Positions 52,433 to 61,355 of a DNA stretch of 64,000 nucleotides are shown one piece after another. Position 1 is the stretch's first letter; each line of letters opens with the position of its first letter. The position numbers were made by a program, and so were the translations under genes. This stretch comes from an uncultured Leptolinea sp. (lineage in GTDB: Bacteria > Chloroflexota > Anaerolineae > Anaerolineales > Anaerolineaceae). The stretch lies in NCBI GenBank assembly GCA_903828565.1, contig CAIKMQ010000003.1, positions 124,001 through 188,000 of the forward strand, read 5' to 3'. The notes beneath the pieces are model-generated. The model made no database searches. It was not told the DNA's origin and saw nothing but the letters and a program-made list of their open reading frames with translations.

Positions 52433-53815
52433 ATGAATCTGCGCCTGCGTTTTGCCATCTCCTTTATCCTGATCGCATTGGTGTCCATTGTGGCAGTGGT
52501 TGCTTTCGCCCGGGTGAATGTCGCCCGGGAAGTGAACACCTATATGTTTCGCGGTGGTATGGTCGGCGTGAATGTACTGGTAAGCAACCTGGAGGTGTAT
52601 TACCAGTCTAATGGATCATGGGAGGGTGTCAGCGCCCAGCTGGATACTGCCAGAACAAATGGCGGGCATATGGCAGGTATGCTGGGTAAAGAAGGTCAGG
52701 GTGCCATGCAGCAGGATATGTTGCTGGCAGATATGAATTATGAAATCCTGTACGACACCCGCAGAGCCAGGATGGGCGAAGCCTTGAGCGTGAGTGAAAA
52801 AGCTGGCGCAATCGTCCTGCTGGGCAGTGACAGCCAGCCGGTTGGATACCTGTTCATCTCCGGCGGTATGCAATTCCAACCAGGGGCTGACCGTGAATTG
52901 GTGGATAAGCTTAATCAGGCGGCGATTAATGCCGGCCTGATCGCCGGCGGGCTTTCACTGTTGGTTGCGGGCTTGCTGGGCTACCTGATCCTGAGGCCGG
53001 TGCAGCGCCTGACTGCCGCAGCGAACCGGATTGCCAGCGGTGACCTGGCAGAACGTGTGCCTGTCAACGGAAATGATGAAATGGCTGTGCTGGGCAAGGC
53101 ATTTAACACAATGGCCCAGTCGCTTGAAACAGCACAGATCAACCGCAAGGCGATGACAGCCGATATTGCCCACGAACTGCGTACGCCACTGGCAATTCAG
53201 CGAGCTATTTTGGAAGCGATCACGGATGGCATCTATCCGCTGGACCTTCAGCAAATACAGCTGGTGACGCAGCAGAACCAATCCCTGACCCGCCTGGTGG
53301 ATGATCTACGAATACTGGCGCTGGCAGATGCTGGTGAATTGCGTCTGGATATCGATACAGTCGACGCGAAAGGTCTGCTCAGCCGGCTGGTCGCTGAGTT
53401 TGAACCCACCGTATCAGAACGCAGCATTCAGCTGGCAATACCTGGTGTGGATATGAACGGGCAATGGCTGGTTCGTGCGGATGCTTTCCGCCTGGGCCAG
53501 GTGATCAAAAACCTTCTCAGCAATGCATGCCGCTATTCTCCAGATGGAGGGGCGGTCATCAGCCAACTTTCCAGGGAGGGAAACTGGATATTGCTGAGTA
53601 TCAGTGACTCCGGCTCCGGAATTCCTGCCGGGGAGGAAGAGAGCATTTTCGAACGTTTCTTCCGCTCTGATCAGTCACGCAGCCGCGAAGATGGTGGAAC
53701 CGGCCTCGGCCTGGCCATTGCCCGTCAGCTGGCACGGGCTCACGGGGGCGACCTGACGGCTATCAACAAGCCGGAGGGTGGTGCGCAATTCATTTTACGG
53801 CTGCCTGCCGCATAA
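52433..53815 (+). CDS. Sensor histidine kinase
   Basis: The 460-residue protein has TM1 at about 7-26, an extracytoplasmic sensor of about 135 residues, TM2 near 165-187, a HAMP domain, HisKA with H247 in DIAHELRTPLAIQ and a HATPase domain (NLLSNACRYSPDGG, SDSGSGIP, GGTGLGLAIARQLARAHGGDL). The sensor part holds a Met/His-rich stretch (HMAGMLGKEGQGAMQQDM), which invites comparison with metal sensing and with the Met-rich protein divergent from this operon. That link is inference. It is paired with the response regulator at 51746. Confidence 0.92.
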   Translation: MNLRLRFAISFILIALVSIVAVVAFARVNVAREVNTYMFRGGMVGVNVLVSNLEVYYQSNGSWEGVSAQLDTARTNGGHMAGMLGKEGQGAMQQDMLLADMNYEILYDTRRARMGEALSVSEKAGAIVLLGSDSQPVGYLFISGGMQFQPGADRELVDKLNQAAINAGLIAGGLSLLVAGLLGYLILRPVQRLTAAANRIASGDLAERVPVNGNDEMAVLGKAFNTMAQSLETAQINRKAMTADIAHELRTPLAIQRAILEAITDGIYPLDLQQIQLVTQQNQSLTRLVDDLRILALADAGELRLDIDTVDAKGLLSRLVAEFEPTVSERSIQLAIPGVDMNGQWLVRADAFRLGQVIKNLLSNACRYSPDGGAVISQLSREGNWILLSISDSGSGIPAGEEESIFERFFRSDQSRSREDGGTGLGLAIARQLARAHGGDLTAINKPEGGAQFILRLPAA

Positions 53816-53893
53816 CTTCTGCTTCCATTCTGCGGGATCATTCCATTCAAATCACCATTTGTCATAATGATTTAAGAGATTAAACATATCCAT

Positions 53894-54040
53894 TTGGTTA
53901 GTCTCAGCAAGTAAAATATGATACATTTAATACTTGTAAGAACAAGCTGAGCGGCATCGTTGTAGTGGATTTGATTCCCCGGCGATGTAACGCACTCCCC
54001 GCAAGCGGGTTAAATCTCACAACGAGGAGAAATACGATTT
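53894..54040 (+). promoter_or_regulatory. Promoter and possible structured leader of the P-type ATPase
   Basis: TTGGTT (53894-53899), 17 bases, TATGAT (53917-53922). The leader of about 110 bases can form GCGGCATCG (53951-53959) with CGATGT plus CGC (53983-53993, AA bulge), and a small hairpin CCCG-CAAG-CGGG (53998-54009), before CGAGGAG. I compared it with the manganese yybP-ykoY riboswitch, common ahead of such ATPases, and could not find its conserved core. Confidence 0.5.
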
Positions 54041-56899
54041 ATGCCTACCCAACCAACCAAGCAGGCGAATAAGGATGATGTTCAAGTCAGCTGGCACGCT
54101 CTCAGTCAGAATGAGGTCGTGCAGCGACTCAGCACCCCGTTACCGAGCGGATTGACATCTGAAGAGGTAGCCAGAAGACAGGCCCAATATGGATTGAACC
54201 AGTTGACCGAAGCTCCACGACCGGGGTTTCTGGCCAAACTGTATGATCAGCTAAAGGGTTTTGTCGTTGTTTTACTGATCGTGGCGTCCATCATCTCAGC
54301 TGTTCTGGGAGATTGGATCGAGGCTGGTGCGATCATGGCGATCGTGGTTCTGAATGCCGTTCTGGGGGTTGTGCAGGAAAGCCGTGCCGAGCAGGCACTC
54401 GCCGCGTTGAAAAAACTGGCTGCGCCAGAAGCCCATGTATTGCGGGATGGCAAGCGCATTTCCGTCCCCGCCCCGCAGCTGGTTCCTGGTGATGTAGTAT
54501 TTTTAGAAGCAGGGAACTTTATCCCGGCAGATATCCGCCTGGTGGAAGCGGTCAATCTGAAGGTGGAAGAAGCAGCCCTGACAGGCGAGAGCCTGGCTGT
54601 GCAGAAACATGCCCAGGATGACCTGGCAGCGGATATCCCTCTGGGTGACCGCAAGAACAGTGTATTTATGGGAACTCTGGTCTCTTATGGCCGCGGACGC
54701 GGTGTGGTGGTTTCCACCGGCATGCATACCCAGTTGGGCCTGATCGCAACCATGCTGCAAGCTGTTGAGCTAGAGGAAACTCCGCTGCAAAAGAGGTTAG
54801 AAGACCTGGGAAAACTGCTGGGTGTGGCTTCACTGATCATCTGCGGTCTGGTTTTCGTCATTGAAGTGATTGGTGTGGTTCGGGTTTCGGGTGGGCTGCC
54901 TACTAATGGTACCGCCGGATGGCAACCCTTCATAGACAGCCTGGTCAATGCCTTCATGATCGCGGTCAGCCTGGCGATCGCTGCGGTGCCGGAAGGGCTG
55001 CCAGCGATCGTGACCATCAGCCTGGCGCTTGGGATGCGCGAAATGGTGAAGAAACATGCGCTCATCCGCAAGCTGGCATCGGTGGAGACATTGGGCTCGG
55101 CCACTGTGATCTGTTCTGATAAGACAGGCACCCTGACGCAGAACGAAATGACAGTTACCCGCCTGTGGGTGGATGGTACTTTTGTAGATGTCACCGGCAG
55201 TGGGTATTCCCCTGAAGGAGAGTTCCAGGTCGGTGGTAAAAAAGTAGATCTGGAAAATTACCCGGCTGTTTCTACGGCGCTGTGGGTCAGCGTGCTGAAT
55301 AATGACGCTCTGTTGGAAAAAGCTGACACCAACGCCGGGTTCCGGATGGTTGGTGACCCGACAGAAGGCGCTTTGTTGGTAGCTGCGGTCAAAGCCGGGG
55401 CGAAACTCAACGGTGTTTTGAAGGCGTACCCGCGACAGGATGAGATCCCCTTTGATTCTGTCCGGAAGAGAATGGTGACGGTACACGGCCTTGTCGCCCC
55501 TTCAGATGATGATATTTCGCCGGTCTATGGCGCTGGAAAGAAACAATGGTACGCGGTGGCTGTCAAAGGCGCTCCGGATGAGGTGCTGAAGCTCTGCACC
55601 AGTATCCAGTCTATGGATGACCGCTCTACCCGGCCATTGAATGAAAGCGCGCGGGCGGCCGTGTTGGCGGCCAACGATGCCATGACTGAGAAAGCCTTAC
55701 GGGTTCTCGGCCTGGCTTATAAACTGATCCCAGAGAACCCTGGCGGGATTAAACCGGAAGTGCTGGAGCAGGATCTGGTGTTTGCCGGCTTGATCGGAAT
55801 GATCGACCCGCCGCGGGTAGAAGTAAAACCGGCACTTGAAAAAGCCCGGGAAGCAGGCATTCGCACCGTCATGATCACAGGGGATTACCCGAACACCGCG
55901 CGCGCTATCGCGGAATCGATCGGCTTACTGCGGCCTGGCCGGCAAGTCCGCACCGGGGCGGAGATCGACCCGCTGAACGATGAGGAGATGCTGGCTGTGG
56001 CGCGCGAAACCGATGTGTACGCGCGGGTGTCTCCTGAACACAAGATGAAGATCGTGGAAGCCCTGCGCGCGGACGGCGAGGTGGTCGCCATGACCGGGGA
56101 CGGCGTCAATGACGCCCCGGCGATCAAGCTGGCTGATATCGGCATTGCCATGGGCATCACCGGTACCGATGTTGCCAAAGAGACTGCCGACATGGTGCTG
56201 ACCGATGATAACTATGTCAGTATCGTTTCTGCCGTTGAGCAGGGCCGTGTCATTTACAGCAATATCCGCAAGTTCGTGTACTACCTCATCTCATGCAATA
56301 TGGCGGAGATTGCCATCATTTTTCTGGCGACATTGTTTGGCTGGCCGTCACCGCTGACTGCCATCCAGTTGCTCTGGTTGAACCTGGTGACAGATGGCGC
56401 TCCGGCGCTGGCCCTGGGTACTGAAAAAGGCGACCCCGATATCATGCAGCAGCCTCCGCGTCCGCCGAAAGAGAGCATTATCAACCGCTTTATGCAGATC
56501 GGCGTGGTTATTCAAACCATCGCTATTACTTCAGTTGTGCTCGGTGCCTATTACCTGGGACGGCATACAGACCCCCAGCACATAGAGTTTGCGGAAACGA
56601 TGGCATTTGCCACCCTGAGCATCTCAGAGTTACTGCGAGCATACACCGCCCGTTCTGAGTACTTCCCCCTGTTGAAGATCGGGGTGTTCAAGAACCGCTG
56701 GATGAACTGGGCTGTACTCTCTTCCGTGGTCATGATCTTAGCTGTAATCTATGTTCCATTCCTGAACAACGTCTTCAACACCGTACCCCTCGGGCTGGCA
56801 CAATGGGAGGTGATCGTACCGCTGCTGTTCGTGCCTTCAGTGGCGGCTGAATTGACTAAAACATTCCTTTCCCCCATGCGCCGAAAAAAGACAGCTTAA
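54041..56899 (+). CDS. P-type Ca2+-transporting ATPase (type IIA)
   Basis: The 952-residue pump contains the N-terminal cation-ATPase domain, actuator motif ALTGES, phosphorylation site [16 protein letters not shown], nucleotide-binding domain and hinge [22 protein letters not shown]. The ion-site helices read [18 protein letters not shown] and [16 protein letters not shown], close to SERCA helices M4 and M6, so Ca2+ (or Mn2+) export is more likely than heavy-metal export; there is no CPC motif. It follows the two-component operon at 225 bases with its own promoter. A strong terminator ends it. Confidence 0.92.
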   Translation: MPTQPTKQANKDDVQVSWHALSQNEVVQRLSTPLPSGLTSEEVARRQAQYGLNQLTEAPRPGFLAKLYDQLKGFVVVLLIVASIISAVLGDWIEAGAIMAIVVLNAVLGVVQESRAEQALAALKKLAAPEAHVLRDGKRISVPAPQLVPGDVVFLEAGNFIPADIRLVEAVNLKVEEAALTGESLAVQKHAQDDLAADIPLGDRKNSVFMGTLVSYGRGRGVVVSTGMHTQLGLIATMLQAVELEETPLQKRLEDLGKLLGVASLIICGLVFVIEVIGVVRVSGGLPTNGTAGWQPFIDSLVNAFMIAVSLAIAAVPEGLPAIVTISLALGMREMVKKHALIRKLASVETLGSATVICSDKTGTLTQNEMTVTRLWVDGTFVDVTGSGYSPEGEFQVGGKKVDLENYPAVSTALWVSVLNNDALLEKADTNAGFRMVGDPTEGALLVAAVKAGAKLNGVLKAYPRQDEIPFDSVRKRMVTVHGLVAPSDDDISPVYGAGKKQWYAVAVKGAPDEVLKLCTSIQSMDDRSTRPLNESARAAVLAANDAMTEKALRVLGLAYKLIPENPGGIKPEVLEQDLVFAGLIGMIDPPRVEVKPALEKAREAGIRTVMITGDYPNTARAIAESIGLLRPGRQVRTGAEIDPLNDEEMLAVARETDVYARVSPEHKMKIVEALRADGEVVAMTGDGVNDAPAIKLADIGIAMGITGTDVAKETADMVLTDDNYVSIVSAVEQGRVIYSNIRKFVYYLISCNMAEIAIIFLATLFGWPSPLTAIQLLWLNLVTDGAPALALGTEKGDPDIMQQPPRPPKESIINRFMQIGVVIQTIAITSVVLGAYYLGRHTDPQHIEFAETMAFATLSISELLRAYTARSEYFPLLKIGVFKNRWMNWAVLSSVVMILAVIYVPFLNNVFNTVPLGLAQWEVIVPLLFVPSVAAELTKTFLSPMRRKKTA

Positions 56900-56911
56900 T
56901 AAGCATCAATT

Positions 56912-56944
56912 AGGAGCCTCCCCTGCCGGGGAGGCTCCTTTGTT
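56912..56944 (+). terminator. Intrinsic terminator after the ATPase
   Basis: AGGAGCCTCCCC (56912-56923), loop TGCC, GGGGAGGCTCCT (56928-56939), then TTTGTTT. The convergent rnhB stop lies at its end. Confidence 0.9.
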
Positions 56945-57642
56945 TATACTATCGAAACCGGAGGATTGGGTGGATCAGCAGGATTACCCGGCAGCAGATC
57001 GGCGATCGGACGGTAATGGATGCGGTGGGCGGAGGATGGGCCTTTTTCCGCCAGGCAACGTTGATGAAGAGCAGTACCGTACCCTTTATGCCGAGCGAAT
57101 TCGTACCCCGAGATGCTCACATCCAGTGCCTGCATGCAGGCATCCCGCGCGGTTTTTGCCAGGATGGATGCAGCTGCGATAGATAGAGATACACCATCCC
57201 CATGGATGATGGCTGTCTGGGGAAGGTCCAAATTGGGGAGATGGACATAGTCCACAAGGGCATGCGTGGGATGGGGTGTCAGTACCTGTAATGCGCGCAT
57301 CATCGCCAGACGGGTGGCGGGGAGGATGCCCAGGGTGTTGATCTCCTCTACACTAGCCTGCCCCACCCCCCATGAGGATGCGCATATTCGGATGAAGTCT
57401 GCAAATTTATCGCGTTGTGCCGGCGTGAGTTGTTTTGAATCGTTAACGCCATCAAGTAGGCGAGATATTCCCTCATTCGCCGGCAGGATCACTGCCCCGG
57501 CAAAGACAGGCCCAGCCCAGGCACCGCGCCCGGCTTCATCCACGCCGGCTACCATCAAGCTGCCACGCAGCCAGAGGGCTTGTTCAAAGACCAACCCCGG
57601 CCCAGCGGGTTCCGGAGTACAACGAACAGGTTTAGGGGGCAT
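56944..57642 (-). CDS. rnhB: Ribonuclease HII
   Basis: The 232-residue enzyme cuts RNA in RNA-DNA hybrids. The first catalytic pair is in MVAGVDEAGRGAWAGPVFAGAVIL, followed by DSKQLTPAQRDKF, HPTHALVDYV and IAAASILAKTARDACM with GYEFARHKGYGT. About 30 residues precede the conserved core, so a later start (M at 57555) is possible. The start overlaps the end of the glycosyltransferase gene by 11 bases, which argues for the longer form and coupling. Confidence 0.93.
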   Translation of the reverse strand: MPPKPVRCTPEPAGPGLVFEQALWLRGSLMVAGVDEAGRGAWAGPVFAGAVILPANEGISRLLDGVNDSKQLTPAQRDKFADFIRICASSWGVGQASVEEINTLGILPATRLAMMRALQVLTPHPTHALVDYVHLPNLDLPQTAIIHGDGVSLSIAAASILAKTARDACMQALDVSISGYEFARHKGYGTALHQRCLAEKGPSSAHRIHYRPIADLLPGNPADPPNPPVSIV

Positions 57643-58360
57643 ATTTGCCGCGCAGGTGATTCCAGCGGATCTTGAAGAGATCCAACATCATGCGGGCAGA
57701 ATCACACAGCACTTTCACTTTGGAATGTGGATCGTGGTACCAGGGGATACCCAGTTCCACCACGCGGAAACCACGCAGGCGGGCAATATATAGCAGTTCG
57801 ACATCAAATGTCCAACCGTTGATGGTTTGCAGCGGGAACAACTGGCTGGCAGTACCAGCGGAGAAGCATTTGAAACCACACTGGGAATCATGCAGCCCTG
57901 GCAGTGCAAGGATGCGTACGATCAGGTTAAAAATCCGTCCAATCAGGTGCCGGTAGGCTGGTTCATTGAAACGGCGGGCGTTCTTCCCCTCTCGCGAGGC
58001 GATCACGATATCAGCCTGAACGTTGGGGGGCAGGAAGCGGTTGATCTCTGTAACAGGCATTGAGAGGTCTACATCGCATATGAAGCGCCAATCTCCCCTG
58101 GCGGCCAACACACCGGCACGCACGGCCCGGCCTTTCCCCGGCAGATGTTCACGCAGTACGCGGACAGTTGGGTAATGTGCAGCAAAACCACTCGCGATCT
58201 CAAAGGTTGCATCTCTGCTGCCGTTTTCAACCACCAATATTTCCCACAAGTACGATTGACCCTCGAGATATGTGATAGTTTGCTCCAAAGCGCGCGGTAA
58301 CCTATCCGCTTCGTTGTGAGCAGGGAAGATCACAGAGAGAAAAACACCCGGTTTTGTCAC
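57632..58360 (-). CDS. Family-2 glycosyltransferase (dolichyl-phosphate glucosyltransferase-like)
   Basis: The 242-residue GT-A enzyme has SVIFPAHNEADRLPRALEQT, LVVENGSRDATFEI, PGKGRAVRAGVLAARGDW, ICDVDLSMPVTEI (metal-binding DxD-like) and DSQCGFKCFSAGTA. It matches the ALG5/polyprenyl-phosphate glycosyltransferase group but has no C-terminal membrane helices, so it is probably membrane associated. It likely transfers a hexose to a polyprenyl phosphate. It lies 8 bases downstream of a small ORF on the same strand. Confidence 0.85.
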   Translation of the reverse strand: MTKPGVFLSVIFPAHNEADRLPRALEQTITYLEGQSYLWEILVVENGSRDATFEIASGFAAHYPTVRVLREHLPGKGRAVRAGVLAARGDWRFICDVDLSMPVTEINRFLPPNVQADIVIASREGKNARRFNEPAYRHLIGRIFNLIVRILALPGLHDSQCGFKCFSAGTASQLFPLQTINGWTFDVELLYIARLRGFRVVELGIPWYHDPHSKVKVLCDSARMMLDLFKIRWNHLRGKYAP

Positions 58361-58368
58361 GAGGGAAT

Positions 58369-58674
58369 TTAGAAGAAAGGTATTCCCGGTAATCGGTCCG
58401 CGCTTGCGGGATCATCAGACAGGCACAGTGATGGATTCTCTTTGCCGCAGCGGACGATCTCACCGATGACAGTAAACGTGCTTGCCAGGCGCGGTTGACG
58501 GCTGCCAGCGGCAATCCGCTTGCCAGCTGTCAGCTGATCCAGCAATTGCAGCCGGGTGAATATGATGCGATCTGAGTACGACGAGCCGCGGCGCTGGTAC
58601 AGCCGGGCAGATTCCAGCTGACCCGAGATGGTCAAACGGATTGCTTCGATCATAAAGTCATATTTTTCGCTCAT
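58369..58674 (-). CDS. Small protein of unknown function
   Basis: The product is 101 residues, soluble, with a basic middle (YQRRGSSYSDRIIFTRLQLLDQLTAGKRIAAGSRQP) and two Cys toward the C-terminus (RCGKENPSLCLSDDP). The segment ASTFTVIGEIVR is beta-like. It precedes the glycosyltransferase by 8 bases and follows tRNA-Pro by about 80. Codon use looks coding. I do not recognise the family. Confidence 0.6.
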   Translation of the reverse strand: MSEKYDFMIEAIRLTISGQLESARLYQRRGSSYSDRIIFTRLQLLDQLTAGKRIAAGSRQPRLASTFTVIGEIVRCGKENPSLCLSDDPASADRLPGIPFF

Positions 58675-58756
58675 GCGGCAATTATAACTGCGAAACCAAT
58701 GTCAGGAAATGCAGCTGTTTGTTTTAGGTATAATGGGGGGAATCTGATTAATAAAG

Positions 58757-58829
58757 TCGGGGTGGGCGGACTTGAACCGCCGACCCCCGCGTCCCAAACG
58801 CGGTGCGCTGCCAACTGCGCTACACCCCG
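58757..58829 (-). tRNA. tRNA-Pro, anticodon TGG
   Basis: On the minus strand the acceptor CGGGGTG (58829-58823) pairs with CACCCCG (58764-58758), discriminator A. The anticodon stem CCGCG/CGCGG encloses loop TTTGGGA with anticodon TGG. The T arm has the usual GTTCAAGTC-type sequence. CCA is not encoded. Confidence 0.93.
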
Positions 58830-58838
58830 GCGGATGAG

Positions 58839-58868
58839 AGTATAATGCGAACCATGCCAAAACGTCAA
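58839..58868 (-). promoter_or_regulatory. Promoter of tRNA-Pro, overlapping a divergent -10
   Basis: Minus-strand TTGACG (58868-58863), 18-base spacer, TATACT (58844-58839), 9 bases from the tRNA 5' end. On the plus strand TATAAT (58841-58846) overlaps it, just ahead of the esterase gene. Confidence 0.75.
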
Positions 58869-59768
58869 GCATCCCGGTGGGCCCGCAGCAATTGGGCAGT
58901 CACTTTCCTGATCACACTGGCCACCCTATTATGGATGGCAGCGTGTGCTCCGGTGGAAAGCCTGCCGCCAACTGCTGTCCCCGGCATCCCCACCAGTACC
59001 CTCGCTGCCGTTTCCGCAGCATCCGATGAAATAACGGCGACTTTTGCACCCGCTGGCACCGAAATACCTGTGTGTAATCAACCCCGAGGAACGGTATCCC
59101 GCTCTTACATTACTTCCAAAGAATTACCGGGAAGGTTGTATTACACGCTCTATCTTCCGCCGTGCTATGAAGCAGGCGGTCCGTACCCCACCCTTTACCT
59201 GCTGCACGGCAAAAGCTATCAGGATGACCAGTGGATCCGCCTGGGCCTTCCTGAGATCATGGATGCCGGGATTGCTTCCGGTGAACTGCCGCCTTTCATA
59301 GTGATCATGCCTTACGACAAAGGCTGGGATGACCCGGATGAAGGTCGGCTGGATTATGCCATTGCCCGCTCGCTGGTACCGTGGATTGACAAGAGTTACA
59401 ACACACAGAAAGATTCTGGTTTCCGTGCGGTAGGCGGTCTATCACGCGGCGCTGCCTGGGCTTTTCACCTGGATGTGCAGTTTCCCGGTACTTTTGGTGT
59501 AGTTGGCTTGCACAGCCCGGCTTTCTTCCGGGGTGACAAGCGTGAAATGGAAACCATGCTGGATACATTGGCCAGTAAGAATAACACGCGAATCATCCTG
59601 GATATTGGGGACCAGGACCCTGAGTTGAATTACACAACCCGCTTCGAAAGATCTCTGACTGAGAAGGGAATCGCGCACAGCTGGGAAGTATCTGGCGGCA
59701 CCCACACAGAGGCCTACTGGCGGGAGCATCTGGTTGGCTACCTGCAAGCTTACTCGCAGGATTGGTAA
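58854..59768 (+). CDS. Lipoprotein esterase (alpha/beta hydrolase, Fes/EstA type)
   Basis: From ATG 58854 the product is 304 residues; ATG 58845 is an alternative start inside the -10 box. A signal with lipobox-like MAACAP and a Ser/Thr/Ala-rich linker precede the hydrolase domain: YYTLYLPPCYEAGGPYPTLYLLHGKSYQDDQW, PFIVIMPYDKGWDD, nucleophile elbow VGGLSRGAAWAFHL, acid DIGDQDPEL and His in GGTHTEAYWREHL. It probably hydrolyses an ester outside the cell. A hairpin follows. Confidence 0.85.
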   Translation: MPKRQASRWARSNWAVTFLITLATLLWMAACAPVESLPPTAVPGIPTSTLAAVSAASDEITATFAPAGTEIPVCNQPRGTVSRSYITSKELPGRLYYTLYLPPCYEAGGPYPTLYLLHGKSYQDDQWIRLGLPEIMDAGIASGELPPFIVIMPYDKGWDDPDEGRLDYAIARSLVPWIDKSYNTQKDSGFRAVGGLSRGAAWAFHLDVQFPGTFGVVGLHSPAFFRGDKREMETMLDTLASKNNTRIILDIGDQDPELNYTTRFERSLTEKGIAHSWEVSGGTHTEAYWREHLVGYLQAYSQDW

Positions 59769-59790
59769 AGCAACAAGAGACAGATTATTT

Positions 59791-59820
59791 GAAAGACCCC
59801 CGGAAAACCGGGGGTCTTTC
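59791..59820. terminator. Palindromic terminator-like hairpin between convergent genes
   Basis: GAAAGACCCCCGG (59791-59803), loop AAAA, CCGGGGGTCTTTC (59808-59820): 13 perfect bp. T-rich ends are inside the stem, so it may act for both the esterase and glutamate dehydrogenase genes. Confidence 0.7.
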
Positions 59821-59853
59821 ATGGAAGGAGGTAAGCGAACCTGTATTGCTAAA

Positions 59854-61140
59854 TTAGATCCAGCCGCGTAGTTCCATCGCTTTTACAACACGGGCAATGG
59901 CAACCATATAAGCGGCATCGCGCATATAGACTTTCTGGGCCAGGGACATTTCCAACACTCCGTGGAAAGCCTGTGTCATCTTGGTATCCAGACGGCTAAG
60001 AACTTCTTCCTTCGTCCAGTAGTAATTCATATCGTTCTGAACGCCTTCGAAGTAAGAGCAGGTCACGCCGCCGGCATTTGCCAGGAAGTCGGGAATAACG
60101 AAGATATTTTTGCTCTTGAAGACTTCATCAGCCTCAGGGGTGGTGGGACCATTGGCGCCTTCAGCTACGATGCGAACGCGGGGGCTGATCTTCTGCACGG
60201 TTTCGGCATTGATCTGGCCTTCCAGCGCGCTCGGAATGAGCACATCGGCTTCTTTGGTGATCCAGGCGTCACCTTCTTCGATTTGATAGCCTGCTTCGAT
60301 GGCTTTCTTCTTGTCGATCGAACCGTACTGGTCGGTGATGGTCATCAGGAAGTGAGGATCGATGCCGTCCTTGTGGCTGACGGTATAAGAAACGCGGTCT
60401 TCGCGGTCGTAGTATGAAACGCAGGCCACCTTACCGCCGAGCATTTCAATGAAACCGATTGCGGCATACTGAGCTACATTGCCAAAACCCTGGATGGCAG
60501 CCACGCATTTGGTGGAGTCCATTTTGAGGTGCTTCATGGCTTCGCGGACGGTGTAAATGACACCATAACCGGTGGCTTCGGTACGGCCGAGTGATCCGCC
60601 GCCGCCGAGGGGTTTACCTGTGATTACGCCAGGGGTGTATTGGCCAACCAGCTTGGAATATTCATCCATCATCCAGCCCATCATCTGTGGGGTGGTACCA
60701 ACATCAGGAGCGGGGACATCCTGGCGCGGGCCGATATTGCGCCACATAACATCCACCCAGCCGCGGACCAGGCGTTCTTTTTCAGCCACTGAAAGGGTAG
60801 CAGGATCGACAATGATGCCGCCCTTGCCGCCGCCCAGGGGGATATCGGCAACTGCGCATTTCCAGGTCATCCAGGTGGCCAGAGCACGGACTGTGTCAAT
60901 GGTCTCGGACGGATGGAAGCGAATGCCGCCTTTGTTCGGGCCGCGGGCATCATTGTGCTGAACGCGGAAACCGGTGAACACACGGGTGGTGCCGTCATCC
61001 ATGACGACTGGAATGCGGAAGTGGAATTCCCTGGCTGGCCAGCGGAGGATCTCCCTGACCTGGGGGTCCAACTTGAGCAGGTCGGCAACGTGATCAAATT
61101 GCCTTTGTGCCATTTCAAAAGCGTTGGTTGATACAGCCAT
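59854..61140 (-). CDS. gdhA: Glu/Leu/Phe/Val dehydrogenase, probable glutamate dehydrogenase
   Basis: The product is 428 residues from ATG 61140, 6 bases after AGAGGAG; ATG 61146 is too close. Motifs: MDDGTTRVFTGFRVQHNDARGPNKGGIRFHP, AVADIPLGGGKGGIIVDP (catalytic Lys), DVPAPDVGT and the NAD(P) fold VAAIQGFGNVAQYAAIGFIEM. It interconverts glutamate and 2-oxoglutarate plus ammonia. A promoter-leader-terminator module lies upstream (61186-61307), so attenuation is possible. GatB is encoded next upstream. Confidence 0.93.
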   Translation of the reverse strand: MAVSTNAFEMAQRQFDHVADLLKLDPQVREILRWPAREFHFRIPVVMDDGTTRVFTGFRVQHNDARGPNKGGIRFHPSETIDTVRALATWMTWKCAVADIPLGGGKGGIIVDPATLSVAEKERLVRGWVDVMWRNIGPRQDVPAPDVGTTPQMMGWMMDEYSKLVGQYTPGVITGKPLGGGGSLGRTEATGYGVIYTVREAMKHLKMDSTKCVAAIQGFGNVAQYAAIGFIEMLGGKVACVSYYDREDRVSYTVSHKDGIDPHFLMTITDQYGSIDKKKAIEAGYQIEEGDAWITKEADVLIPSALEGQINAETVQKISPRVRIVAEGANGPTTPEADEVFKSKNIFVIPDFLANAGGVTCSYFEGVQNDMNYYWTKEEVLSRLDTKMTQAFHGVLEMSLAQKVYMRDAAYMVAIARVVKAMELRGWI

Positions 61141-61185
61141 GTGCATCTCCTCTTTACATGATAGTATTGGACTAAGTTAAAAAAT

Positions 61186-61213
61186 AATGCGGACATTTCG
61201 GAATGTCCGCATT
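61186..61213 (-). terminator. Terminator or attenuator ahead of glutamate dehydrogenase
   Basis: AATGCGGACATT (61186-61197) and AATGTCCGCATT (61202-61213) pair over 12 bp; on the minus strand ATTTTTTAA follows. It lies after promoter 61279-61307 and 46 bases before the gdhA ATG. It may end gatB transcripts, or attenuate gdhA, or end a small RNA of about 90 bases. Confidence 0.8.
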
Positions 61214-61278
61214 TACTTTTTCACCTCTTGGGTAAAGCCCTGTAAGTACAATGTTGCCACCTTTTCCTTATCAAATCC

Positions 61279-61307
61279 ATTATATTTTTGCCTCCCCCAC
61301 CCGTCAA
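61279..61307 (-). promoter_or_regulatory. Strong promoter between gatB and glutamate dehydrogenase
   Basis: Minus-strand TTGACG (61307-61302) and perfect TATAAT (61284-61279) with a 17-base spacer. The start would be near 61272. The leader to the hairpin contains GGG-CTTTA-CCC and an AAGGAAAAGG run but no convincing ORF. Confidence 0.8.
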
Positions 61308-61355
61308 CAGGATTAAGTACCTTCTTTGATATGATAACACTCATATATAATTTTA

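Noticed and set aside
53929-54040. Possible yybP-ykoY manganese riboswitch
   Set aside because: The conserved core blocks could not be located; only two simple hairpins are seen.
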